Assembly (NCBI GenBank): GCA_038373865.1
Contig: JAXGGA010004683.1
Span: 21,549 to 85,548 of the forward strand
Source of the DNA: Uloborus plumipes
Lineage: Eukaryota; Arthropoda; Arachnida; Araneae; Uloboridae
Reading direction: 5' to 3'
Length of the DNA: 64,000 bases
In this document: one piece after another, positions 11,240 to 24,011 of the stretch
Numbering within the stretch: position 1 is the first letter of the stretch
How the letters are laid out: every line of letters starts with the position of its first letter
Made by a program: the position numbers and the translations under genes
The notes under the pieces: model-generated
Databases searched by the model: none
What the model was told of the DNA's origin: nothing
What the model saw: only the letters and a program-made list of their open reading frames with translations

Positions 11240-11787
11240 TAATATTGGGTATGGGGTGGTAGGGGCTTGGGGTCGGGGGAGAGAAGGACGGAACATGTGG
11301 TAAAGGTCGGGGGTGGGGTGTAGGGGTGTAGGGTTGGAGGTAGGTTGGTGTAGGTTGTGGGTGGGGTGTGTAGGGGTGGGGCTGTGGGTAAGGTTGGGGG
11401 TTGTTGTTGGGGTACACGGGGTGTGGTTGGGGTTTGTTGTAGTCAGTTAGTGGCGGTGGTGGGTATTTTGGTGTGGAGTAGCGGCTGGGGGTTGGTTCGT
11501 GTTTTTTTGGGGTTAAGTTAGTGGGGGTGTGGTGTGTATAGTTGTTTGGAGGTTGCAGGTGGGGGGTGGGGTATGGGTGGGGGCTTTGTTATGTTCAAAG
11601 TCTGAGGTTTCGGGTTGGTTTGGGGTGAGAGGTAGATGGGGTTAGTGAGGATGGTTGGGCGGTGTGGTTTGGGTGGGTTGTGGGGGTGTATGGTTAAATT
11701 GGGTGGTGTGAGTGGAGGGGGGGTTGGGTCTCTGGGAAGATGTACATAACCAATGTGTGGTGATGGGTGGGGGTGTTGGTGGTGGTC
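11240..11787 (+). repeat. Transition zone, increasingly G/T-biased
   Basis: A short (TA)n tract at 11223-11240 is followed by sequence in which A and C become steadily rarer, while G and T rise with no repeating period. The last A is at 11763 and the last C at 11787. The plus-strand frame starts here, and the minus-strand frame at 11193-11417 (a P/T/Y/H-rich peptide), are composition artefacts. Confidence 0.8.
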
Positions 11788-14700
11788 TGTGGGGTGTGGG
11801 GGGGTTGGGGGTGGGGTGTTGTGTTGGGTGGGTTGGGTGGGGGGTTGTGTGGTGGGGTGGGGGGTTGGTGGTGGGGGGTTGTGGGGTGGGGTGTGTGGGG
11901 GTGTGGGTGGGGTGTGGTGGGGGTGTGGGTGTTGGTGGGGGGGTGGGTGGGTTGGTTGTGGGGTGGTGGTGTGTGGGTGGGGGGTGTGGGTGTGGGGTGG
12001 GTGGGGTTGGGGTGGGGGGTGGTGTTTGGGTGGGGTTGTGGTGGGGGTGTGGGTTGGGGTGTGGTGGGTGGGTGTGGTGGGGTGTGTGGGGGGGTTGGTG
12101 GGTGGGGGTTGTGGGGTTGTGTTGGGTGGGGTGTGGGTGTGGGGGGTGGTGGGGGGGTGTTTGTGGGGGTGTGGGTTGTTGGGTGTTGGGTGGTGGGTTG
12201 TGGTGTGGGTGGGGGGTGGGTTGGGGGGTGGGGTGGGTTGTTGTGGGTGTTGGTGTGGGGTGTGTGGGGTGGTGGGGTGGGGGTGGGTGGGTGGGTGGGT
12301 GTGGGGTGGTGGGTGGGTGGGTGTGTGGGTGTGGTGGGGTGGGTGGTGTGGGGGTGTGGGTGGGGGTGGTGTGGTGGGTGGGGGGGGGGTTGTGGGGGTG
12401 GGGTGGGTGGTGGGTGGGGTGGGTGTGTGGGTGTGGTGGGGGGGGGGGTGGGTGGGTGGGGTGTGGGTGGGGGGGGGTGGGGTGTTGGGGGTGGGGGGGT
12501 GGGTGGTGTTGGGTGGGGGGGTGTGGGTGGGGGTGGGGTGGGGTGTGGGGGGGGGTGGTGGGGGTGGGGGTGGGTTGGGGTGGTGGGGGGGGGTGGGGTG
12601 GTGTGGGGGGGTTGGGTGGGGGGGTGTGGGGGGTGGGTGGGGGGGTGTGGTGGGGTGGGGGTGGGTGGGGGGGTGTGGGTGGGGGTGGGGTGGGGGGGGG
12701 GTGTGGGTGGTGGGGGGGTGGGGTGGGGGGTGGGGGTGGGGGTGTGGGGGTGTGGTGGTGGGTGGGGGTGGGTGGTGGGTGTGGGGGGTTGGGGGTGTGG
12801 TGGGGTGGGTGTGGGGGGGGTGGGTGGGGTGTGGGGTGTGGGGTGGGTGGGGGGTGGGGTGGTGGGTGGGGTGGTGGGGGTTGGGGTGTGGTGGGTGGTG
12901 GGTGGGGGGTGTTGGGGTGGGGTGGGGGGTGGGGGGGGGTGGGTGGGGGTGTGGGGGGGGTGGGGGGTGGGGGTGGTGTGGGGGGGTGTGGGGGTGGGTG
13001 GTTGGGGGGGTGGGTGGGGGGGGTGGGGGGTGGTGGGGGTGTGGGTGGGGGTGTGGGGGGGGGTGTGGTGGGGGTGGGGTGGGGGTGGGGTGGTGGGGGG
13101 GTGGGGGTGGGTTGTGGGGGGGTGGTGGGTGGTGGGGGTGGGGGGTGGGGGGTGGGTGGTGGGGGTGGGTGGGGGGGTGGGGGTGGGGTGGGGGGGTGGT
13201 GGGGGGGGGGTGGGGGGGTGGGGGGGTGGGTGGGGTGGTTGGGGGGGGTGGGGTGTGGTGGGGTGGGTGGGGGGGGGTGGGGGTGGTGGGGTGGGGTGGT
13301 GGGGGGGTGTGGGGGTGGGTGGTTGGGGGTGGTGTGGGGGGGGGTGGGGGTGGGGGGGGGTTGGGGTGGTGTGGGGGGGGGGTGGGGTGGGGGGGTGTGG
13401 GTGGGGGGGGTGGGTGTGGGGTGGTGGGGGGGTGTGGGGTGGGTGGGGGGGTGTGGGTGGGTGGGGTTGGGGGGGTGGTGGGGTGGGGGGTGTGGGGTGG
13501 GTGGGTGTGGGTGGTGGGGTGTGGGTGGGGGTGGGGGGTGGGGGGTTGGTGGGTGGGTGGGGTGGTGTGGTTGTGTGGGGGTGGGGTGGTGGGGGGGTGG
13601 TGGGGTGGGGTGGGGGTGGGTGTGGGGTGGTGGGTGGGGGGGTGTGGGTGGGGGTGGGGGGTGGGGTGGGTGGGGTGGGGGGTGGGGGTGGGTGGGGGGG
13701 TGGGGGTGGGTGGGTGTGGTGGGGGGGGTTGGGGGTGGTGGGGTGGGGGTGTGGGGTGGGGGGGGGGGGGGGGGGGGGGTGTGGTGGGGGGTGTGGTGGG
13801 GGGGGTGGGGGGGTGGTGGGGGGGGGGTGGGGGTGGGTGGGTGGGGGTGGGGTGGGGGGGGTGGGGGGTGTGGTGGGGTGGGGGGTGGGGGGGGGTGTGG
13901 GTGGGGGGTGGGGGTGGTGGTGGTGGGGGGGTGTGGGGGGGGGGGGGTGGGGTTGTGTGGGTGGGGGGGGTGGTGGGGGGGGGGGGTGTGGGGGGGGGTG
14001 GGGGGGTGGGGGGTGGGGTTGTGGGGGGGGGGTGGGGGGGGTGGGTGGTGGGGGGGTGGGTGGGGGGTGGGTGGGTGGGGGGGGTGGGTGGGGTGTGTGT
14101 GGGGGGGGGTGTGGTGGGGGTGGGGTGGTGGGGTGGGGGGTGGGTGGGGGGTGGGGTGGTGGGTGGGGTGTGGGGGGTGGGGGGGTGGTGGGGGGGGGTG
14201 GTGGGGGTGGGGGGTGGGGGGGTGGTGGGTGGGTGGGGGGGGGTGGTGGGGTGGGGGTGGGGGGGGGTTGGGTGGTTGGGGGTGGTGGTGGGGGGGGTGG
14301 GGGGGGGGGTGTGGGGGGTGGGGGGGTGGGGGGGGGGGTTGGGGGTGGTGGGGGGGTGGGGGGGGTGGTGGGGGGGTTGGGGTGGGGGGGGGTGGGGGGG
14401 GTGTTGGGTGGGGGGGGGGGGGTGGGGGTGTGGGGGGGGTGGGGTGGGGTTGGGGGTGGGGTGGTGGGGGTGGGGGGGGGGTGGGGGGGGGTGGGGGGGT
14501 GGTGGGGGTGGGGGTTGGTGGGGGGGTGGTGTGGTGGGGGGGTGGTGTGGGGGGGGTGGTGGGGGGGTGTGGGGGGGGTGGGTGTGGGTGGTGGGGGGTG
14601 GGGGGTGGGGGGGGGGTGTGGGGGGGTGGGGTGGTGGGGGGGTGGTGGGTGGGGGGGGGGGTGGGGGGGGGGTGGGGGGGGTGGGGTGGGGGGGGGGGGT

Positions 14701-17700
14701 GGGGGTGGGGGGGGGTGGGGGTGGTGGGGGGGGGGGGGGGGGTGGGGGTGGGGGGGGGGTGGGGGGGGGTGGTGGTGGGGGGGGGGGTGGTGGGGGTGTG
14801 GGGGGTGGGGGGGGGTGGTGGGGGGGGGGGGGGGTGTGGGGTGGTGGGGGGGGGTGGGGGGGGGGGTGGGTGGGGGGGTGGGGTGGTGTGGGGGGTGGGG
14901 GGGGGGGGTGGTGGGGGTGGGTGTGGGGGTGGGGGTGGGGGGGGGGGGGGTGGGGGGGGGGGGGGTGGTTGGGGTGGGGGTGGGGGGGGGGTGGGGGGGT
15001 GGTGGGGGGGGGGGTGTGGGGGTGGGGGGGGTGGGGGGGGGTGGGGGGTGGTGGGGGTTGGGGTGGGGGGGGGGGGGGGGGGGGGTGGGGGGGTGGGGGG
15101 TGGGGGTGTGGGGGTGGGGGTGGGGGTGTGGGGGGTGGGGGTGGTGGGGGTTGGGGGTTGGGGGTGGGGGGGTGGGGTGGGGGGGGGGGGGGGGGTGGGG
15201 GTGGTGGGGTGGGGGGGGGGGTGGTGGGGGGGGGGTGGGGGGTGTGGGGTGGTGGGGGGTGGGTGGGGGGGGTGGGGGGTGGGGTGGGGGTGGGGTGGTG
15301 GTTGGGGGGGGGGTGGGGGGTGGGGGTGTGTGGGGGGTGTGGTGGGGTGGTGGGGGGGGTGGTGGGTTGGGGGGGGTGGGGGTGGGGGGGGGGGGTTGGG
15401 GGGGGGGTGGGGGGGGGGGGTGGGTGGGGTGGTGTGGGGTGTTGGGGTGGGTGGGGTGGGGGGTGGGGTGTGGGGTGGGGGTGGGGGGTGGGGGGGGTGT
15501 GGGGGGGTGGGGTGGGGGTGTGGGGGTGGGGGGGTGTGGGTGTGTGGGGGTGGGTGGGGGGTGGGTGGTGGGGGGGTGGTGGGGGGTGGGGGTGGGGTGG
15601 GGGGGGGGGGGTGGGGGGGGTTGGGGGGGGGGGGGGGGTGGTGGGGGTGGGTTGGGGGGTGGGGGGTGGGGGGGTGTGGGGGGGGGTGGTGGGGGGGTGG
15701 GGGGTGTGGGGGGGTTGGGGGGTGGGGGGGGGTGGGGGGGTGGGTGGGGGGTGGGTGGGGTGGGGGGTGTGGGGGGGGTGGTGGGTGTGGGGTGGGGGGG
15801 GGGGGGTGGGTGGGTGGGTGGGGTGGGGGGGTGGGGTGGGGGGGGGTGGGTGGGGGGGTGGTGGGGGGGGTGGGGGGGGGTGGTGGTGGGGTGGGGGTGG
15901 GGGTGGGGGGTGGGGTGGGGTGGGGGGGGTGGGGGGGTGGGGGGGGTGGGGGTGGGGGTGGGGTGGGGTGGGGGGGGGTGGGGGGGGGGGGGTGTTGGGG
16001 GGGGGTGTGGGGGGGGGGTTGGGGGGGGGGTGGGGTGGGGGGGTGGGGGGGGGGGTGGGGGGGGGGGTTGGGGTGGGGGGGGTGTGGTGGGGGTGGGGGT
16101 GGGTGTGGGGGGTGGGGGGTGGGGGGTGGGTGGGGGTGGGTGGGGGTTGGGTGGGGGGTGGGGTGGGGGGGTTGGTGGTGTGGGGGTGTGGGGGGGGGGG
16201 GGTGGTGGGGGGGGGTGGGGGGGGTGGGTTGGGGGTGGGTGGGGGTGGTTGGGGGTTGGGTGGTGGGGGTGGTGTGGGGTGGTGGGTGTGGGGGTGGGTG
16301 GGGGTGTGTGGGTGGTGGGGTGTTGGTGGTGGGGGGGGGGGGGTGGGTGTGGGGGTGGGGTGGGGGGGTGGTGGGTGGGGGGGGTGTGGGGGGGGGTGTG
16401 GGGTTTGGGGGGTGGGGGGGGGGGGGGGGGGGTGGGGGGGTGGGGGGTGGTGGGTTGTGGGGGGGGTGGGGTTGTGTTTGGGGGTGGGTGGGGTTGGGGG
16501 GGGGGGGGGTGGTTGGGGGGGGTGGGGGGTGGGGGGGGGGGGGGGGGGTGGGGGGGGTGGGTGTGGGTGGGGGTGGGGGGGGGTGGGGGGTGGGGGGGGG
16601 GGGTGGGGGGGGTGGGGGGGTGGGGGGGGTGGGGTGGGGGGTGGGGGGTGGGGGTGGGGGGGGTGGGGTGGGGGTGGGGGGGGGGGTGGGGGGGGGTGGT
16701 GGGGTGGGGGGGGGGGGGGTGGGGGGGGGGGGGGGGTGGGGGTGGGGGGTGGGGGGTGTGGGGGGTGGGGGGGGGGTGGGGTGGGGGTGGGGGGGGGTGG
16801 GTGGGGTGGGGGGGTGGGGGGGGGGGGGGTGTGTGGGGTGGGGGGGGTGGGTGGGGGGGGTGGGGGGGGGGGTGGGTGGGGGGGGTGGGGGTGGGGGGGG
16901 GTGGGGGGTGGGTGGGGGGGGGGGGGTGGGTGGGGGGGGTGGGGGGTGGTGGGGGGGGGGTGGGGGGTGGGTGGGGGGGGTGGGGGGGTGGGGGGGGGGT
17001 GTGGGGTGGGTGGGGGGGGGTGGGGGGGGGGTGGTGGGGGGGTGGGTGGTGGGGTGGGGGGTGGGGGTGGGGGGTGGGGTGGGGGGTGGTGTGGGGGGTG
17101 GGTGGGGGTGGGGGGGGGGTGGGGGTGGTGGGTGGGGTGGGGGGGTGGGGGGTGGGGGGGTGGGTGGGGTGGGGTGTGGGGGGGGGGTGGGGGTTGGGGG
17201 GGTGGGGTGGGGGGGGTGGGGGTGGGGGGGTGGGTGGGGGGGTGGGTGGGGGGGTGGTGGGTGGGGTTGGGGGGGGGTGGGTGGGGGGTGGGGGGGTGGG
17301 GGGGGTGTGGGGGTGGTGGGGGGTGGGGGGTGGGGGGGGGTGGGGTGGGGTGGGGTGGGGGGGGTGTGGGGGGTGGGTGGGGGTGGGGTGGGGGGGGGTG
17401 GGGGGGTGGGGTGGGGGGGTGGGGGGTGGGGGGGGGGGTGGGGTGGGGGGTGGGTGGGGGGTGGGGGTGGGTGGGGGGGTGGGGGGGGGTGGGTGTGGGG
17501 GGTGGGGGGGTGGGGGTGGGGGGGTGGGGGGGGGTGGGGGTGGTGGGTGGGGTGGGGGGGGGGGTGGGGGGGTGGGGGGGGGGGGGTGGGGGGTGGGGGG
17601 GTGGGGGGGTGGGGTGGGGGGGGTGGGGGGGTGGGTGGGTGGGGGGGGTGGTGGGGGGGGTGGGGGGGTGGTGGGGTGGGTGGGTGGGGGGGGGGGGGGT

Positions 17701-20700
17701 GTGGGGGGGGGTGGGGTGGGGGGTGGGGGTGGGGGGTGGGGGGGGTGTGGGTGGGGGGGGGTGGGGGGGGGGGGTGGGGGGGGGGGTGGGGGTGGGGGGG
17801 GGTGGGGGGTGGGGGGGGGGTGTGGGTGGGGTGGGTGGGGGTGGGGGGGTGGGGGGGGGGGGTGGGGGGGTGGGGGTGGGGGTGGGGTGGGGGGGGGTGG
17901 GGGGTGTGGGGGGGGGGGTGGGGGGGTGGGGTGGGGTGTGGGGGGGGGGGTGGGTGGGGTGGTGGGGGGGGGTGGTGGGGGGTGGGGGGGGTGGGGGGGG
18001 GGTGGGGGTGGGGTTGGGGGTGGGGGTGGGGGGGGGTGGGGGGTGGGGGGGGTGGGGGGGGGGGGTTGGGGGTGGGGTGGGGGGGGTGGGGGGTTGGTGG
18101 GGGTGGGGGGGGGGGGTGGGTGGGGGGGGGGTGGGGGGGGTGGGGGGGGGTGGGGGGGTGGTGTGGGGGTGGGGGGGTGGGTGGGGGTGGGGTGGGGGTG
18201 GGGGGTGGGGGGTGGGGGGGGTGGGGGTGGGGGGTGGTGGGGGGGGGGTGGGGTGGGGGTGGGGGGTGGGGGGGGTGGGGTGGGGGGTGGGTGGGGGTGG
18301 GGTGGGGGGGGTGGGGGTGGGGGGGGGTGGGGGGGGTGGTGGGGTGGGGGGGGGTGGGGGGGTGGGGGGGGTGGGGGGGTGGGGGTGGGGGGGGGGTGGG
18401 GGGGGGGTGGGGGTGGGGGGGGGTGGGGGGGGTGGGTGGGGGTGGGGTGGGTGGGTGGTGGGGGGGGTGGGGGGTGGGTGGGGGGGGTGGGGGGGGTGTG
18501 GGGGGGGGGGGGTGGGGGGGGGGGTGGGGGGGGGGGTGGGGTGGGGTGGGGGGGTGGGTGGGTGGGGGTGGGGGGGGGGGTGGGGGGGTGGGGTGGGGGG
18601 GGGGGTGGGGGGGGGGTGGGGGGGGGTGGGGGGGTGGGGGGTGGGGGGTGGGTGGGGTGGGGGGGTGGGGTGGGTGTGGGGGGGGGGTGGGGGGGGGTGG
18701 GGGGTGGGGGTGGTGGGGGTGGGGGGGTGTGGTGGGGGTGGGGGGGGTGGTGGGGGGGGGGGTGGGGGGGGTGGGTGGGGGGTGGGGTGGGGGGTGGGGG
18801 GGGGTGGGGGGGGGGGGGGTGGGGGGGTGGGGGGGTGGGGTGGGGGGGGGTGGGTGTGGGGGGGGTGGGGGGGGTGGGGGGGTGTGGGGTGTGGGGGGTG
18901 GGGGGGTGTGGGGGGGGTGGGGGTGGGGTGGGGGGGGTGGGTGGTGGGGGGGGGGGGGTGGGGGTGGGGTGGGGGGGGGTGGGGGGGGGTGGGGGGGGGG
19001 GTGGGGGGGGTGGGGGTGGGGGGTGGGGGTGGGGGGGGGTTGGGGGGGGTGGGGGGGGTGGGGGGTGGGGGGGTGGGGGGGTGGTGGGGGGGGTGGGGTG
19101 TGGTGTGGGGGGGGTGGGTGGGGTGGGGGGGGGGGTGGTGGGGGGGTGGGGGGGGGGGTGGGGGTGGGGGGGGGTGGGTGGGGGGGGTGGGGGTTGGGGG
19201 TGTGGGTGGGGGGGGGGTGGGGGGGGGGTGGTGTGGGGGTGGGGGGTGGGGGGTGGGGGGGGGGGGGGGTGGGGTGGGGGGTGGGGGGGTGGTGGGGGGG
19301 GGGTGGGGGGGGGGGTGGGTGGGGGGTGGGGGTGGGGGGGTGGGTGGGGGGGGGGTGGGGGGTGGGGGGTGGGGGGGGGGGGGGGTGGGGGGTGGGTGGG
19401 GGGGGGGGTGGTGGGGGGGGTGGGGGGTGGGGTGGGGGGGGGGGTGGGGTGGGGGGGGGGGGTGGGTGGGTGGGGGGGGGGTGGGGGGGGTGGGGTGGGG
19501 TGGTGTGGGGGGTGGTGGGGGGTGGGGGTGGGGGGTGTGGGGGTGGGGGGGTGGGGGTGGGTGTGGGTGGGTGGGTTGGGGGGGGTGGGTGGTGGGGGTG
19601 GGGGGGGGGGGTTGGGGGGTGGGGGGGGGTGGGGTGGGGGGGGGTGGGTGGGGGGTGGGGGGTGGGGGTGGGGGGGGTTGGGGGGGGGGTGGGTGGGGGG
19701 TGGTGGGGTGGGTGGGGTGGGGGGTGGGGGGTGGGGGTGGGGTGGGGGGTGGGGGTGGGGGGGTGGGGGGGGGTGGGGGGTGGTGTGGGGGGGTGGGGGT
19801 GGGTGGTGGGGTGGGGGGGTGGGGGGTGGGGTGGGGGGTGGGGGGGGGGGTGGGGGGGTGGGGGTGGGGGGTGGGTGGGGGTGGGGGGTGGGGTGGGGGG
19901 GGGGGTGGTGGGGGGGGGGGTGTGGGGGGTGGGGGTGGGGGGGGGGGGGGGTGGGGGGGTGGGGGGGTGGGTGGGGGGGTGGGGGGGGGGGTGGGGGGTG
20001 GGGGGTGGTGGGTGGGGGGGGGGGGGGTGGGGGTGGTGGGGGGGGGGGGGTGGGGGTGTGGGGGGGGGTGTGGGGTGGGTGGGGTGGGGGGGGTGGGGGG
20101 TGGGTGGGGGGGGTGGGGGTGGGTGGGGGTGGGGGGGTGGTGGGTGGGGGGGGGGTGGGTGGGGGGTGGGTGGGGGGGGGGGTGGGGGGGTGGGGGGTGG
20201 GGGGGGGTGGGGTGGGGGTGGGGGTGTGGGGGGTGGGTGGGGGGGGGTGGGGGGGGTGGGTGGGGTGGGGGGGGGGGTGGGGGTGGGGGTGGGGGGTGGG
20301 GTGGGGGGGGTGGGGGGTGGGGGTGGGGGGGGTGGGGGGGGGGTGGTGGGGGGGGGTGGGGTGGGGGGGGTGGGGTGGGTGGGGGGGGGTGGGGGGGGGG
20401 GTGGGGGGGTGGGTGGTGGGGGGGGTGGGGGGTGGGGGTGGTGGGGGTGGGGGGGGGGGGGTGGGTGGGGGGGGGGTGGGGGGGGGGGGTGGGGGGGGTG
20501 GGTGGGGGGGGGTGGGGGTGGTGGGTGGGGTGTGGGGGTGGGTGGGGGGGTGGGTGGGTGGGGTGGGGGGGGGGGGGGGGGGTGGGGGGGGGGGGTGGGG
20601 GGGGGTGGGGGGGTGGGTGGGGGGTGGGGGTGTGGGGGTGGGGGTTGGGGGGGGGTGGTGGGTGGGGGGTGGGGGGGTGGGGGGGGTGGGGGGTGGGGTG

Positions 20701-21227
20701 GGGGGTGGTGGGGGGGGGGGGTGGGTGTGGGTGGGGGTGGGTGGGGGGGTGGGGTGGGGGGGGGTGGGGTGGGGGGGTGGGGGTGGGGGTGGGGGGGGTG
20801 GGTGGGGTGGGGGTGGGGTGGGGTGGGGGGTGGGGGTGGTGTGGGGGGGGTGGGGGGTGGGTGGGGGGGGTGGTGGGGGTGGGTGGGTGGGGGTGGGGGT
20901 GGTGGGGTGGGGGGTGGTGGGGGGTGGTGTGGGGTGTGTGGGTGTGGGTGGGTGGGGTGGGGTGGGGGGTGTGGTGGGTGGGGTGTGGGGGGGTGGGGGT
21001 GGGGGGGTGGGGTGGGGGGGGTGTGGGGTGTGGGGGGGGTGGGGGTGGGGGGGTGGTGGGTGTGGGGTGGGGGGTGGTGGGGGTTGGGGGTGGGGGGGTG
21101 GGGGGTGGGGGGGGTTGGGTGGGGGGGGGGGGTGGGGGGGTGGGGTGGGGGGGTGTGGGGTGGGGGGGGGGTGGGGGGTGGTGGGGGGGTGGGGTGTGGT
21201 GGGGGGGGGTGGGTGGTGGGTGGGGTG
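11788..21227 (+). repeat. 9.4-kb block containing only G and T
   Basis: I see no A or C on this strand for 9440 bases. The pattern is G runs of about 1 to 20 separated by one or two Ts, with no fixed period. TT steps are common on the left (11.8-12.3 kb) and rare later, where long G runs dominate. Because every stop codon needs an A, all three plus frames stay open, giving spurious frames of more than 3100 codons made only of G, V, W, C, L and F. If real, it is a giant irregular (TGn) satellite with extreme G-quadruplex potential. If not, it is a base-calling or assembly artefact. The right edge is abrupt, with the first A at 21228. Confidence 0.9.
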
Positions 21228-22811
21228 ATATTATTTTTTTATGCTTGGAAAATAACTATAAATATCAGGAGAGAAATACGACATTAGCAACATTAGAAAG
21301 ATAATGACAACAATCGGACGGGAATTTTCAATCAAAATGCAAACAAAAAGAAACGAATCTCCGTGGAGAGGAAAAACGACGCCTCCATTTATATAAAACT
21401 CCATACCAAAACAATTTTCCTCCACCGAAGGTTCATTTATATTATTATTTCCAACTCTCCAGGAATACAAAACGAATACTCAATCACTCATTTTCCAGAC
21501 AGAAGCAAGTATTAACGTCATCCGCGCAACTGCAAGATTTCAAATGGATTATTTCACGTCTGCCATGCATCAGTGCAAAAAAAAAGAGGTCTGGATATGT
21601 ATTTTTTTTTTGTGAAATTTTATCACGAGAATCGATATGAAAGTACAAAAAAAGTGGTAATCGCAGGATAGCAAATTATTGGAGAAAGGATTTCACATAT
21701 CAATTTCTTCTCTAGCGTTTCTCTTGCTGGTGATTGATAGACGAGCTGCCTAGATTCATCCCTGCAAGAGATAAATTTCTTTGTTTTTTGCGACAGGATG
21801 GATGCGCGAGGGATCAGAAGTGTCTGTTATTTTTTGGGGTGCTAAGACATAAATAAGGAAAGGCGCGAAAAATTAATTTTGTCTCGTTTTTATCTTTCTT
21901 TCAAATCGATTTTAATGTCCATCGATTTTTATAAGCATGCTGTTTGTATCATTTATCTCAAGGATGATTGTTTTCTTCCTGGAGTCATCTCAGAAGGAAT
22001 TATCAATTTTGATATTTTTCTTCGTTGTCGAGTATAGTTTTTAAAAAAATGGGGCTCAAGTTCTTATTGATGTTTTTCCAAGTACGAGACGTTGCTTTTT
22101 GTTGAAATAATGATTATGGTTTACTATTTTTACACACGTTTCTTTAGACCTGAATCTTAGTCAGACTAATGACTTATTTTTTTATTGGTCTTTGGTTGCG
22201 TAATAACATAAACTATTTTAACTAGTAGTGAAATATTGTTTGAAAATAAATAAATGCCTATATGGAGAATTAACTCCAAGTTTATTAATAGTTAGAAGTA
22301 TCTCCAGAACAATTGTGAAAAAAACGGTTTATTTAATTTATTTTATCTAGTTATTCATTTTCATGTTTATTTCATTTTATTTTTATTTATTTATTTATTT
22401 TTTGTTCGTAATTAATGTTTGCCTTGGAAAAAAATAAAGAGGTGTCTAACGGGCAAACAAACGCAATAATCGAAACAGACTAGGTTGAATCTATTAACGC
22501 CAAGTAACAATTGAACTATTATCGCTTTTAAACTGCCTTGGTACTAGTCAGTATTTGAGTTTAGTCTTGCTGACATTTTGCTCTTAATTGCTGAAAAATT
22601 CAAGCAGAATTTCAGCTGAAAACTTTTATAATATGCAGAATTATTTTCGTTAAACAGTAAACAGCATCAGTTTTTGTATGAATCATAAGCTTGTTTGTGC
22701 GCAGTCTTTTATACATAAAACCAGTCCTGATCTATCACGCCCTCTGAACTTAAATTTACTTTTATTGGTTATCTATCTTAGATGCAATTTTGAATAAATC
22801 TCGTGTTACTT
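21228..22811. other. AT-rich unique sequence, no gene seen
   Basis: Normal-complexity DNA resumes directly after the G/T block. The only long frame (21231-21470, minus) shows no recognisable domain. I see no partner for the MITE truncated at 11113, no transposon end at the junction and no coding signal. Confidence 0.5.
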
Positions 22812-23166
22812 CCCAAGTAGCATCAACTCATCGGATTTTGCTCGGCCGATCATCGAACTCCTCGTAAACTGATCCCGTAACGCAAGATGACATCGCTCCG
22901 ATCAGTATCCGAGCACGGTTTTTGATGAGCTACTTTTCATCGGAAAACGATATACTTCCGATCAAGTTTCCCGATGAAATTCATCAGCACGGGACAGTTC
23001 TGCTCGTAAATTGCTCCAAATCTCATCGTATTTCAAACAAAACTCATCGATTTTGCTGCTCGGATGCTGTTTGGCCGATGAGACATATTGGATCATCGGC
23101 CGATGAGAGTTTCATCGGTTTTCGATGAATGGCCGATCATCGGCCGATGAGATGATGCTGCTAGGG
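22812..23166. mobile_element. CCCAAGTAGCA-ended MITE with CCGAT/ATCGG clusters, copy 1
   Basis: The ends are CCCAAGTAGCATCAACTCAT and the reverse complement of ATGAGATGATGCTGCTAGGG, imperfect inverted repeats of about 23 bp, with TT repeated on both sides. The interior is crowded with CATCGG and CCGATGAG motifs in both orientations, culminating in CCGATCATCGGCCGATGAG near the right end. The open frame at 22922-23128 runs through these motifs and is not a gene. A 416-bp relative is at 41026-41441. Confidence 0.75.
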
Positions 23167-23611
23167 TTAGCATTCCTTAAACAGTGCATGTAAATTTAAA
23201 CTTGTGTATGCAAATTTCACAGCATTCTTAAAAATATATAAATGCGAATTTTTTCTTTTTGATACTTATTTTTTTTTTACAAGTCACCCTAATGCATGTA
23301 CCAATGTTTTTACAGTTTTATATCAGTGTATTTTTTTTCTATTTTACAGAAAAAAAAATTTAACATTAATACGTAAGATTTATAATGCGATTGCATGCTT
23401 CGTTTCACAAAGGTTTTTTAATTACGCTTTTAAACGAAGTTTTCGGATTAGACTTACTAGTTTTAAAAGTAATTGCTTTTAAATTGTACCTGTAAGACTG
23501 TATGAAAAGTAGAGGAATCATTTTTTTTCTTACAGTTCGGTCAATAAAATAATTTTAGTCCGCATTGATAAAAAAAGCATTACTTAAACAAAGTTAGTTG
23601 TATGTTAATGC
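23167..23611. other. AT-rich intervening sequence
   Basis: There is no repeat end or coding signal. The 92-codon frame at 23204-23482 is F/Y/K/R-rich and looks like AT-rich noise. Confidence 0.45.
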
Positions 23612-23619
23612 CGGTAAAG

Positions 23620-23937
23620 CAGGGGTGCCCATCCCCCCCCCCAAGCTCAATGGCGCAAATTCCCCCCCCCAAAAAAAAAAAACTTTTCGCAACCCTCTTG
23701 TGCTTTTTTATTTTTATTTTTACCCCTCCTTTATATTGTATATATTTTTTTAAATATTATTTATTTTTTTTAAATACTATTTATTTATTTTTTTAAATAC
23801 TATTTATTTATTTTTTAAAATATTATTTATTTTTTTAAATTATAACTTATTTTTTACGCATTATTAATTTTTTGAAAGTACTAATTATACGCAGAATAGA
23901 ATCGCATTTTTTCTCTTCCAGACATTCCAAGCACACA

Positions 23938-23974
<37 letters not shown>

Positions 23975-23976
23975 CA

Positions 23977-24011
<35 letters not shown>

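Noticed and set aside
11193..11417. Proline/tyrosine-rich minus-strand frame
   Set aside because: It is the complement of the G/T-biased transition zone and (TA)n tract, so its peptide reflects composition.
11788..21227. Telomere array
   Set aside because: The usual arthropod unit TTAGG is absent because there is no A, and no periodic unit of any kind is seen. Telomeric origin is not supported.
11712..21304. Three overlapping plus-strand open frames of more than 3100 codons
   Set aside because: They exist only because the strand lacks A, so no stop codon can occur. All three frames are open at once and encode only G, V, W, C, L and F.
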